Assembly (NCBI GenBank): GCA_947629245.1
Contig: CANRDC010000003.1
Span: forward strand, 1 to 64,000
DNA from: an uncultured Oscillospiraceae bacterium
GTDB taxonomy: Bacteria > Bacillota > Clostridia > Oscillospirales > Oscillospiraceae
Direction: 5' to 3'
Length of the DNA: 64,000 nucleotides
The translations under genes and the position numbers were made by a program. Below, piece by piece: positions 24,540 through 32,453 of the stretch. How positions within the stretch are numbered: position 1 is the stretch's first letter; each line of letters begins with the position of its first letter. The notes under the pieces are model-generated. The model was not told where the DNA came from and did no database searches. It saw only the letters and a program-made list of their open reading frames with translations.

Positions 24540-25629
24540 GCATCTGAGACGGCTCGCGACCGCTCTGCTTGCGGTCCTGCTGCTCCTTCAGGCCGGGCCC
24601 GTCATGGCCCTGGCCGACAGCGGGACGTATCAGATCCGTATCTACGCGGGCAACGTAGGCGCTACCGTGAACGGCTCCAGCGTGATGGTGCTGAACGCCG
24701 CCTACGGCGAGTATATCTCCTTCGCCCCCGCATGGGTGCAGCTGCCCGAGGACAGCCCCTATTATGTCCGGGGCATCCGGAAGAGCGGTCTGGATAACAA
24801 TACGGTCAGCAATAACGTCATTCACGTCACCGAGGACGCCGATTACGTGGTGGCCTACGGCATTCGCGGCGCTCTGGTGGCCTATACGGTCAGTTACGTG
24901 GACGTGGACGGTAACGCCCTGGCCCCCAGCCAGACCTATTACGGCAACGCGGGCGATAAACCGGTGGTGGCGTACCTGTACGTGGACGGTTACCAGCCCC
25001 AGGCGTATAACCTGACGCGGACCCTGACCGATAATGAGGCGGGCAACGTGTTCGCGTTCGTGTACACCCCCATCGCCACGCCGACACCGGCCCCCACGGC
25101 TACGCCGGGACCGACGATCACCCCCGCGCCGTCGTTCACGCCCGCGCCGGGCGCTACGGCGGAGCCCGGTCCGGAGCCTGAGCCCGGTACCGAGGCGGAG
25201 CCCACCCCTGTGGCGGGGACTGTGCCCGAGACGGAGCCTACGCCTGTGACTGGGAACGAGCCTGAACAGGCGCCTGAGACGGAGCCTGAGCAGGAGCCCG
25301 AACAGGCCCCCGAGACCGAACCCGAGCAGGAGCCGGAACAGGCCCCTGAGACCGAACCTGAGCAGGAGCCGGAACAGGCCCCCGAAACCGAACCCGAACA
25401 GGAGCAGGTCCAGTCGACCAATGAGCCCCAGCAGCTGATCGACTTGGATGAGGGCGAGGCGCCTTTGGGCCAGGCCCCTGAGCTCGAGAAGGAAAAGACC
25501 GACCTGCAGAAGGACCGCGAGCAGAAGCAGACGAAGTTTTATGTGTCGGCCGGGCTGCTGGCAGCGGCGCTTATCGCCATCGTGGCGACGGCTGTCGTAC
25601 TGCTGAAAAAGCGCGGGATGAAACAGTGA
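24532..25629 (+). CDS. Surface protein with MucBP-like domain, Pro/Glu repeats and membrane tail
   Basis: A 365-residue protein with a signal peptide ending near MALADS and a first beta domain (residues about 30-120). A MucBP-like domain follows (YTVSYVDVDGNALAPSQ to about 180). Then comes a long Pro/Thr/Glu stalk with four copies of EPEQAPETEPEQ (nt 25258-25405). A C-terminal membrane span (FYVSAGLLAAALIAIVATA) ends in KKRGMKQ. No LPXTG precedes the span, so it is probably membrane-anchored and projects through the wall on its stalk. The stop overlaps the GTG start of sipW. Confidence 0.75.
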   Translation: MNKHLRRLATALLAVLLLLQAGPVMALADSGTYQIRIYAGNVGATVNGSSVMVLNAAYGEYISFAPAWVQLPEDSPYYVRGIRKSGLDNNTVSNNVIHVTEDADYVVAYGIRGALVAYTVSYVDVDGNALAPSQTYYGNAGDKPVVAYLYVDGYQPQAYNLTRTLTDNEAGNVFAFVYTPIATPTPAPTATPGPTITPAPSFTPAPGATAEPGPEPEPGTEAEPTPVAGTVPETEPTPVTGNEPEQAPETEPEQEPEQAPETEPEQEPEQAPETEPEQEPEQAPETEPEQEQVQSTNEPQQLIDLDEGEAPLGQAPELEKEKTDLQKDREQKQTKFYVSAGLLAAALIAIVATAVVLLKKRGMKQ

Positions 25630-26129
25630 GAAAGTTTTTTGCAGTGGTCAGCAGCGCGCTTGGCGCGCTGCTGATTGCGGCTGTGATACTGATATGTCTG
25701 CCGCTGACTGTACCAAGGCTGATGGGGTATGACGTATACACCATCACCAGCGGGAGCATGGAGCCGAAGATCCCGACGGGAAGTCTGGTCTATGTCAAGG
25801 CGGCAGAGCCGCAGGATGTGGCGCCGGAGGATGTGATCGTCTTTCTGGGCGGTCAGGACGGCGGCACGGTCATCACCCACCGGGTGGTGGAAAATCAGGA
25901 AAAGGACAGGGCCTTCATCACCAAGGGCGACGCCAATGAGGCCAACGACGTCACCCCCGTGCCCTATGAGCGTCTGCTGGGCCGGGTGGAGCGGTCGGTG
26001 CCGGTGCTGGGATATTTCCTCCCGGCGGTGTCCACGCTTCAAGGCAAGCTGTCCCTGCTGGGGGTCCTTGCCGCGGCGGTGGCGCTCCGGCTGCTTGGCG
26101 GCTGGCTGAAACGGGCCGACGAGGAATAA
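25626..26129 (+). CDS. sipW: SipW-type signal peptidase I (Ser/His)
   Basis: A 167-residue ER-type (S26B) signal peptidase starting at GTG 25626, overlapping the previous stop (GTGA). It has an N-terminal membrane span, the catalytic serine in TSGSMEPKIP (Ser44), a histidine in VITHRVVEN (His85) replacing the bacterial lysine, and an aspartate box TKGDANEAND (Asp102), then a C-terminal membrane span. In Bacillus, SipW matures TasA and TapA. Here it sits three and four genes downstream of two TasA-like genes and closes the operon, directly before a terminator. Confidence 0.92.
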   Translation: MRKFFAVVSSALGALLIAAVILICLPLTVPRLMGYDVYTITSGSMEPKIPTGSLVYVKAAEPQDVAPEDVIVFLGGQDGGTVITHRVVENQEKDRAFITKGDANEANDVTPVPYERLLGRVERSVPVLGYFLPAVSTLQGKLSLLGVLAAAVALRLLGGWLKRADEE

Positions 26130-26192
26130 CGCGGCGTCGATCAGATACGCGCCATCAGGGCAGGGCGTAAGACAGTTTGATAGCGGGTTTTG

Positions 26193-26222
26193 AAATGGCA
26201 TGACTTTCGGGTCATGCCATTT
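26193..26222 (+). terminator. Terminator of the surface-appendage operon
   Basis: A perfect 12-bp stem (26193-26204 with 26211-26222) with a 6-nt loop; the right arm ends in TTT and one more T follows. It lies 63 nt after sipW. Confidence 0.75.
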
Positions 26223-26309
26223 TCCTGCGCGGTCCACAGACGGTGATGCAGCCGCGACGCCGCGAAAGATGCGGGTGCTTTGACCGGTCCGGCGGCTGTT
26301 CAAAAAGGG

Positions 26310-26345
26310 AAGGCAGACGCATGGACATGATCCCGCGTCTGCCTT
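26310..26345 (-). terminator. Terminator of the heparinase-side operon
   Basis: On the minus strand AAGGCAGACGC (26335-26345) pairs perfectly with GCGTCTGCCTT (26310-26320). A CCCTTTTTG run follows on that strand, 18 nt beyond the stop of the discoidin-like gene. Confidence 0.8.
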
Positions 26346-26362
26346 GCCCGCAGTTGTTTTTG

Positions 26363-27169
26363 TCAGAGGGAAGCGGCCTCCGTGCCCCAGACCTCGATCT
26401 GGGTCAGAGCGGGGAAGGGGCTGGGGTCGTCCGCCTTTATAAGGTTGCACAGCGTGAGCTCCGTGACGCTGCGGGGCGCGATGGGAAACCGTTGGGGAAC
26501 GGCGGCCTTTTTCAGGGACAGGACCTCCTCGCTGCCGTCGTCGAAACGGACCGTGGCCTGGGTCCACCAGCTGTCGTGGGGGAAGTCGGCCCGGAGGGTC
26601 AGCCGCAGCTCGTCCACCGTCACCGGACGGCCAAAATACAGCGTCAGCGCGGCCTCAGGGTCCCGGTTGATGCCCCAGCTCTGGTAGGGCCAGACGCCGT
26701 GGGCGTCGTTTTCATATACCCCGTCGACGGCGTTGCGGGCGGCGAACACCGCCTCGCCACGGGTCTCCACATTGGCGGCGGCGTGGGGATAAAAGCCGGT
26801 GTCTCCATGGGCGTCGTAGGGATTGAAGGCCAGGTTCCGCCGGGCGGCGATCTCTTCGCCGCTGGCCAGGCGGGCCCGGACGACGTGACAGTTTCCGGCA
26901 AAGCTCTTGGGATCGTAGACCGCAGCCTGCTCTCCGAAGGGGATGGCGAAGTTGATCTCCCGCTTGCGCACATACACCAGCGCCGGGGGCATGGTGTCCT
27001 CGAACTGGACGACGCAGTACTGGCCCGGCTGGCCGATCTCCAGCGCCACCCGGTCTCCGGGCGCGTAGGCGTTGGCGTATACGAGACTGACCTGCTCCGC
27101 CGCCGGGGCGGTCAGCAGCACGCGGCCTGCGGCGTCCAGGATCTTCAGCTTGATGGGTTCCTGCGGCAT
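26363..27169 (-). CDS. Discoidin-like beta-sandwich protein, uncharacterised
   Basis: A 268-residue protein starting MPQEPIKLKILDAAGRVLL at ATG 27169, with AGGAGG 8 nt upstream. It has no signal peptide. The second half reads like an F5/8-type C (discoidin) fold: WGINRDPEAALTLYFGRP, VDELRLTLRADFPHDSWW and a final LTQIEVWG strand. Such domains usually bind carbohydrate, but here the protein would be cytosolic. It follows the heparinase-like gene by 35 nt on the same strand, so a role in the same polysaccharide pathway is likely. The function is unknown. Confidence 0.65.
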   Translation of the reverse strand: MPQEPIKLKILDAAGRVLLTAPAAEQVSLVYANAYAPGDRVALEIGQPGQYCVVQFEDTMPPALVYVRKREINFAIPFGEQAAVYDPKSFAGNCHVVRARLASGEEIAARRNLAFNPYDAHGDTGFYPHAAANVETRGEAVFAARNAVDGVYENDAHGVWPYQSWGINRDPEAALTLYFGRPVTVDELRLTLRADFPHDSWWTQATVRFDDGSEEVLSLKKAAVPQRFPIAPRSVTELTLCNLIKADDPSPFPALTQIEVWGTEAASL

Positions 27170-27204
27170 GGGATGCACCTCCTGTGTATTTCCTCTTTGC
27201 GTGC

Positions 27205-29052
27205 TCAGCGCACGTCTATCCGCACCGCGCCGGTGAAATATACGCGGGTCCTGTACAGCGTCTCCGGCCAGGTGGCACGCAGCCGCTCGTCCCGAATGGG
27301 GACGGCTTCCCAAATGATGCGCGACCCGCCGGTCACGGCGGCCTGACCCAGGGTTCCGAACCGGATCGTATTTCCCTCAATGGCTGGCTTTTCCGCGCTC
27401 ATGAGGCTCAGCGCCACGACACCCGGAAAGTCCGTCTCATCCATGAGCCGCAGTCCGGAGGGCTCCAGCCTCACCCGGCGGCGGTAATATCCAAGGCCCG
27501 GCACGGCGCCCTGAGGGCCGTAGGCGGCGGCGATATCCATCGACATGCCGCCAAGGTCCGGGTCCACCTGTACCCGCTCCGCACGGGCCGCCTGGCCGGG
27601 AAGCTGCTGCCACGCCCCGCCGTCTGGAGCGAATTCCGGCAGGTTGTGCCAGCTGGACTGCATGGTCCAGATCTCATAGCGGCGGTCGCTGAAGGTCTTG
27701 GCGGTGTAGCTCTCCACGCCCACGTCGATGAGCAGAGGCAGGCCATCCTTGTAGAGGATCACGCTGCCGGTGTCGTTGTGGTTGTGGCTGTCCGCGTTGC
27801 ACCCGGCCTTGGCCCCCAGGGCGTACGCGCCCCGCCGGACGGACAGCACCCCCACGCTGGGATACCATATGTCCGGCGCGGCGGGAACGGACAGACCCTT
27901 GCGCCTGTCCGCCTCGGCCAGCATCTCCGCCTGGGCGAAGGCTGTCTGGACCCGCTCGTAGAGGCTGATGCCCCCGGCGTTGTCGGCGGGGTTCCGTCCC
28001 GCGTCCTCCCCCCGGACAGACGCGGCCATATCCAGCGCCGCCAGGGCCCGCAGCGGCTCGCTGCCCACCCGCTTGGCGAACAGATACTCCCGAGCGCCCC
28101 GCCGTCCCGCCAGGGGACTGCAGTCGGCAAAATTCAGATACCAGGGCCCGGCCACATGCATATGTACGATATACTCCGCCATATTGCGCAGCTTCGGCTC
28201 CTGCCAGACCGGCTCCAGCGCTCCCGGCACGATCCGGCACAGCAGCTCCAGCGCGTTATAGAGCGTCAGCGCCGCGTGGCCGTAATACTGGGCGCCCTCG
28301 TCGCAGCAGCCGTCGGGCCCGTACTCGGCCAGAAAGCTGTCCAGCCCGGCGGCGGCCTTCTCCACGTAGGGCCCGAGGGCACGCCCCGGCAGCAGCGCCG
28401 CCGCAGCCAGCAGCACGTTTTGGGTGCACCAGCTCGTCCAGTTGCAGACGGGCCGGTCCTTCGGATCGTCCGTATCGGCCATCCACCAGAAGTGCTCACG
28501 CAGATAGGGCCGCAGCACCCGCCGCCGCACCTGCGCGCGCAGCCGCCGGGAAAGGCCCGGCGCGTAAGCGTCCAGCCGCCTGCCCAGCAGCGTGTGCGTC
28601 AGCGCCAGCAGCGCCCCGGTCTCCGCGGCAAACAGGTCGATCACCGGCGAGGAGCAGTCCGGCAGGGGCAGCGCGGGCGTGTCCCGCACATAGACGTTGT
28701 GGGCGGGCAGCTGCCAGGCGCTCTCCTCGCAGATGGCCCAGACATAGTCCGCAATGGCGGGCAGATACCGCCCGCTGTCGGCGGCGCACTCGGCCATGAC
28801 CAGCGTGCACAGCGTGCTCCGGCGGGCAAAGTAGGGCGTCTCGTAAGCCGTGCGGTCGCCACGCTCGGTATAGGCCAGCCACAGGCTCAGCGGCAGCGCG
28901 GGCGGCGTTCCGGCGGAGCGCAAAGCCTCGTCCCCGGCCGCGATCAGCCGCTCCGCCCCCGGCAGGGTCCTCCACGCGGCTCCGCCGACCGGGGGCGCCA
29001 GCTTTGGCTTTCGGGGCGAAACGGCGCTTTTCGCCAGCAGTTCACGCAGCAT
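27205..29052 (-). CDS. Heparinase II/III-family polysaccharide lyase-like protein
   Basis: A 615-residue protein with an N-terminal alpha/alpha toroid (WTSWCTQNVLLAAAAL and YYGHAALTLYNALEL, residues about 200-300) and a C-terminal beta-sandwich carrying the heparinase II/III signature NADSHNHNDTGS near residue 425. Family enzymes cleave uronate-containing polysaccharides by beta-elimination, leaving an unsaturated uronate. It has no signal peptide, so it should act on imported oligosaccharides. It follows the response regulator by 4 nt. The GH88 gene across the divergent promoter would remove the unsaturated sugar made here. The exact substrate (glycosaminoglycan, alginate-like or other) is unknown. 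Confidence 0.85.
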   Translation of the reverse strand: MLRELLAKSAVSPRKPKLAPPVGGAAWRTLPGAERLIAAGDEALRSAGTPPALPLSLWLAYTERGDRTAYETPYFARRSTLCTLVMAECAADSGRYLPAIADYVWAICEESAWQLPAHNVYVRDTPALPLPDCSSPVIDLFAAETGALLALTHTLLGRRLDAYAPGLSRRLRAQVRRRVLRPYLREHFWWMADTDDPKDRPVCNWTSWCTQNVLLAAAALLPGRALGPYVEKAAAGLDSFLAEYGPDGCCDEGAQYYGHAALTLYNALELLCRIVPGALEPVWQEPKLRNMAEYIVHMHVAGPWYLNFADCSPLAGRRGAREYLFAKRVGSEPLRALAALDMAASVRGEDAGRNPADNAGGISLYERVQTAFAQAEMLAEADRRKGLSVPAAPDIWYPSVGVLSVRRGAYALGAKAGCNADSHNHNDTGSVILYKDGLPLLIDVGVESYTAKTFSDRRYEIWTMQSSWHNLPEFAPDGGAWQQLPGQAARAERVQVDPDLGGMSMDIAAAYGPQGAVPGLGYYRRRVRLEPSGLRLMDETDFPGVVALSLMSAEKPAIEGNTIRFGTLGQAAVTGGSRIIWEAVPIRDERLRATWPETLYRTRVYFTGAVRIDVR

Positions 29053-29056
29053 CTTC

Positions 29057-30307
29057 TCAGCTCCTCAGCTTTTTCATATACTCCCGGGGACTAACGCCCT
29101 CGATCTTCTTGAATACCTTGCTGAAATAAAACGCGCTCTCAAAGCCGACCCGCTCGCTGATCTCGTAGACCTTCAGATCGGTGGTGGCCATCAGGTGCTT
29201 GGCGGTGTCGACGCGGGCCCTGGAGACGAACTCCACGAAGCTGCTGCCGTTTTGCGAGAACAGCTGGCTGAGGTAGTTGGGGCTGAAATTAAAGACCGAG
29301 GCCACGTCGTTGAGAGACAGCCGCTTGTCCAGGTTCCGGCGGATATACTCCTGGGCCTGGGCCACCAGTCTGGTCCTGGGATCGGGCGAGACGGCGGGCG
29401 AGTCGGGACAGAAACAGACCGTCTGTCCCGCCCCCAGCAGCGGCAGCGCGTCAAAGGCCGTCTGCTGGCTCCGGCCCGCCTGGAGGATATCCGTCACCGG
29501 CGGGCCCACCACCCAGTACAGCGGCGTGCTGAAGTATTTGTACAGGATCTCGCCCGTCTTTTCCAGCACCGGCGTCAGCCGCGCCTCCAGCTCCTGCCGG
29601 TCCTCCAGGGGGATGAGCACGGAGAAGTGGCGCAGATCCATCCCTGTCACCCAGCAGGGCAGATACCGGGGCATCGTCTTAGCGGCCATGCCGGTCACGC
29701 CCGCGCTCAGGCCGGACAGCCGGTCCGTATCTTCATCGCCGCATTGCAGCTCCGCCAGCGCCACCGTATAATACGGCGCGTCAAACCGCAGGGACAGTTC
29801 CTCCGCCGCCCGGTCAAAGGCGCTCCGCTCCGTGAAAAGGCCGCCGTACAGCTGCAGGAACATCCGTTCCCGGTACATCTCCATGCTCCCGGTGGGCGGC
29901 GCCGCTGGCGCCCGCAGGACCATCTCCTTCTCCACCAGTTTTTTGGCCCGCTCCATCGCGGCGGTCAGGCTCTGGGCCGTCAGGTCCATCTTGTTCAGAT
30001 ACTCCACCGCCCCGAAGCGGATGCTGCGCTTTACATAGTCGATCTGCTCGTAGCTGGTCAGAACGATGAACACGGGAAGAGCCGGGTCCTGCTTCCGGCA
30101 GGCCTCCGCCAGCTCCAGCCCGTCCATCAGCGGCATCATGATGTCCGTGATCACGATGTCCGGATGGAGCGATCCGATATCCCGCAGCGCGTCCGCGCCG
30201 TTTCCGGCCGTGCCTACGATCTCAAAGCCCAGGGACGCCCAGTCCAGTATCCCCTGCATGCCGATCAGCACCAGGGGCTCGTCATCCGCAAGATACACCC
30301 GGATCAT
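29057..30307 (-). CDS. YesN-type response regulator (receiver plus AraC helix-turn-helix)
   Basis: A 416-residue regulator starting MIRVYLADDEPLVLIGMQ at ATG 30307, overlapping the kinase stop by 4 nt. The receiver domain has acidic residues DDE at 8-10 and the phosphoacceptor Asp55 in IVITDIMMPLMDG. The middle is a linker. The C-terminal AraC/HTH_18 region contains LSLNDVASVFNFSPNYLSQL and YEISERVGFESAFYFSKVF. It should activate the divergent sugar ABC importer and/or its own lyase operon, as YesN-type regulators do. Confidence 0.93.
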   Translation of the reverse strand: MIRVYLADDEPLVLIGMQGILDWASLGFEIVGTAGNGADALRDIGSLHPDIVITDIMMPLMDGLELAEACRKQDPALPVFIVLTSYEQIDYVKRSIRFGAVEYLNKMDLTAQSLTAAMERAKKLVEKEMVLRAPAAPPTGSMEMYRERMFLQLYGGLFTERSAFDRAAEELSLRFDAPYYTVALAELQCGDEDTDRLSGLSAGVTGMAAKTMPRYLPCWVTGMDLRHFSVLIPLEDRQELEARLTPVLEKTGEILYKYFSTPLYWVVGPPVTDILQAGRSQQTAFDALPLLGAGQTVCFCPDSPAVSPDPRTRLVAQAQEYIRRNLDKRLSLNDVASVFNFSPNYLSQLFSQNGSSFVEFVSRARVDTAKHLMATTDLKVYEISERVGFESAFYFSKVFKKIEGVSPREYMKKLRS

Positions 30308-32115
30308 TCTCCCGCCTCCTCTTTCCGGCAGGGCAGCCGCACCGTGACGGTGGCGCCCGCGCCGGGTGCGCTGTCGATGGACAGCCCGTAAGCCTCCCCG
30401 AAGATATACTGCAGCCTCCGGTGTACGTTCCACAGCCCCACATGGCGGAACTTGGCGGCGGCCTCCTCCGGCGTCGGCTCGGACAGGGCCCTGGCCGCCT
30501 GCTCCGCCGTCATGCCCACGCCGTCGTCATGCAGCCGCAGCAGCACGTCCCCGCTCTCCGGGTCCCGGGTCACCGTCAGCCGGATCTCCCCGGCGCGGCC
30601 CTTGGGCTCGATGCCGTGGAAGATGGCGTTCTCCACCAGGGGCTGGAGCGTGAAGCGGGGGATAAGACACACCCGCGCCAGGGACTCGTCCTCAATGTAG
30701 TCCACGTCCAGCGTGATCGTTCCGCCGTAGCGGTACTGCTCGATGGTGAAATAGTCGTTGAGCAGCGCGAACTCCTCATACAGCGGCACCAGCCGCTCGT
30801 TGCCCTTGGAAACGCTCTTCAAAAGCCGGGACAGGGCCGTGACCATCTCCTCGATGCCCGGCGCGTGCTGGATGGCGGCCATCCACTTGATGCTGTTGAG
30901 GGCGTTGTAGATGAAGTGGGGGTTGATCTGGTTTTGCAGCATACGGTACTCCATATCCTGCTTCTGCTTTTCGTCCTCGATGCGCTTGTCCATCAGCGCC
31001 GTGATGCTCCGGGATACGTGGTTCAGGCCCCGGCCTATGTCCCCCAGCTCGTTGTTCCACTCCAGAGCGGGGTCGACGGTGAAATCCCCGGCGCTGATGC
31101 GCTCGATCCGGCGGCGCAGCGCCACCACCGGCTCCGCCACCTGCTTATGCAGCATCAGCGCCAGCGCCACGCCCAGCGCGAAGATGACCAGCAGACTGGC
31201 CGCCGCCGGTTGCAGCAGGGAGACGGTCGCGCTCGCCTCCAGCGCCTGGGGCAGGGTCTCCGCCAGGTACAGCCCGTGCGCGCCCAGCGGATAGGTTATG
31301 ACGAACAGGGACTGACCGTCCCGCTCCGTCCGGAACAGCCCCGTGTCGGGGGAGAGCGGCTCGCCGGAGCGCATGACGTATTCCTCCAGCTCCGGCATGG
31401 GCCCGGCCTCCGTCAGCGTCCCGCCCTCCACCGCGTAGAGGGCCCCGCCCATCATCCAGTACAGCCGCCCGCCCTCGGCCAGGGTGATGTTCCGCAGCGG
31501 GTCGGTGATCAGGGCCGGGGACACGCCGATGTAGACCCGTCCCGTGCGGCCGCCGGTGTTGGACAGCGTCAGGGCCACGGGGACGCTGCCCGCCGCCCGG
31601 CTGGCCAGCACCAGCGGATCGGGCACGATACGACCCCAGGGCGCCTCGTCCTCCCCGAAGCCGGGCAGAGCGTCCCGCACGCCGGGGTCGCTCAGAGAGA
31701 CGGAGACCTGGCTGCTGTAGGTGCCGAAGCTCATATAGCTGCCTCCGGCGCTGAACAGGATGAAGTGCTGCAGATAGGGCGCGGCGCGCATGGAGCTGTA
31801 TTTGCCCGAGAGCGTGATATATACGTTCTGACTTTTGGACTGGGCGCCGCCCGCCAAAAGCCAGGTGCGGATGGAGGGATCGGCGGAGCACCAGGCGGCA
31901 AGAGCGTCCACCTCGTCGATCCCGCCGCGGACGGCGGAGGCCGCGGTCTGCAGGGCGTACTCCGCCGAGCGGAAGGCCGTGCTCTCCAGCCGCGCCTTCA
32001 CCACGTTCGCGCCGCTGACGGCAATGACCAGCCCGGCCAGCAGCGTGAACGCCAGCGCCAGCATGATGACGCGCCGCTGGATGCTCCCCCGGGGGGGTTT
32101 TTGCGTTTCGCTCAC
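30304..32115 (-). CDS. YesM-type sensor histidine kinase
   Basis: A 603-residue kinase from GTG 32115 behind GAGGAGG. A membrane span near residues 20-40 is followed by a large extracellular sensor domain and a second span near 325-345. Then come a HAMP region (LRRRIERISAGDFTV), a His_kinase box (NQINPHFIYNALNSIKW, with the phosphorylated His in the PHF) and an ATPase domain (PLVENAIFHGIEPKG). It pairs with the overlapping response regulator. In this class the sensor domain detects an extracellular oligosaccharide or a liganded binding protein. Confidence 0.93.
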   Translation of the reverse strand: MSETQKPPRGSIQRRVIMLALAFTLLAGLVIAVSGANVVKARLESTAFRSAEYALQTAASAVRGGIDEVDALAAWCSADPSIRTWLLAGGAQSKSQNVYITLSGKYSSMRAAPYLQHFILFSAGGSYMSFGTYSSQVSVSLSDPGVRDALPGFGEDEAPWGRIVPDPLVLASRAAGSVPVALTLSNTGGRTGRVYIGVSPALITDPLRNITLAEGGRLYWMMGGALYAVEGGTLTEAGPMPELEEYVMRSGEPLSPDTGLFRTERDGQSLFVITYPLGAHGLYLAETLPQALEASATVSLLQPAAASLLVIFALGVALALMLHKQVAEPVVALRRRIERISAGDFTVDPALEWNNELGDIGRGLNHVSRSITALMDKRIEDEKQKQDMEYRMLQNQINPHFIYNALNSIKWMAAIQHAPGIEEMVTALSRLLKSVSKGNERLVPLYEEFALLNDYFTIEQYRYGGTITLDVDYIEDESLARVCLIPRFTLQPLVENAIFHGIEPKGRAGEIRLTVTRDPESGDVLLRLHDDGVGMTAEQAARALSEPTPEEAAAKFRHVGLWNVHRRLQYIFGEAYGLSIDSAPGAGATVTVRLPCRKEEAGE

Positions 32116-32154
32116 CGCGCCTCCTCCTCTCTGCCTCAGCCGTACTATTAAAAT

Positions 32155-32184
32155 ATCGTATCGTATTTTCTCCGGTGCTGTCAA
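32155..32184 (-). promoter_or_regulatory. Promoter of the kinase-regulator-lyase operon
   Basis: On the minus strand a perfect TTGACA (32179-32184) and a -10 TACGAT (32155-32160) with 18-bp spacing, about 40 bp before the GTG start of the kinase. Confidence 0.65.
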
Positions 32185-32256
32185 GAAGAAATTGCACAAT
32201 ACGCACAAATCGACGCGCCGGATGTTCCTGCTTTTTTGGTAAAAAGATAAATCTTA

Positions 32257-32285
32257 CATCTTTTGAGAGAAATTTTGCATCTTTT
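32257..32285. promoter_or_regulatory. CATCTTTT direct repeats, candidate regulator sites
   Basis: CATCTTTT occurs at 32257-32264 and 32278-32285, exactly 21 bp (two helical turns) apart in an AT-rich intergenic region. AraC-type response regulators bind such same-face direct repeats. The importer gene downstream has a TAAAAT (32364-32369) but no clear -35, which would fit activator dependence. Confidence 0.4.
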
Positions 32286-32453
32286 TACGGAATGTTTTTA
32301 AAAACCGGAAAAATTGTATGGTTTTCTTGAAAATTGCCATGCCTTTTTTGTGCGATCATCCATTAAAATCAATACAGACGAGGTCGGCTGGCGCCGAACG
32401 ACCCGCGTTCCGCTCCGCCGACAAAATACAAATTTGAATGGAGGATCAACACG

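Noticed and set aside
24990..25421. Minus-strand Ser/Gly/Cys repeat protein
   Set aside because: Reverse reading of the EPEQAPETEPEQ stalk repeats of the MucBP-like protein.
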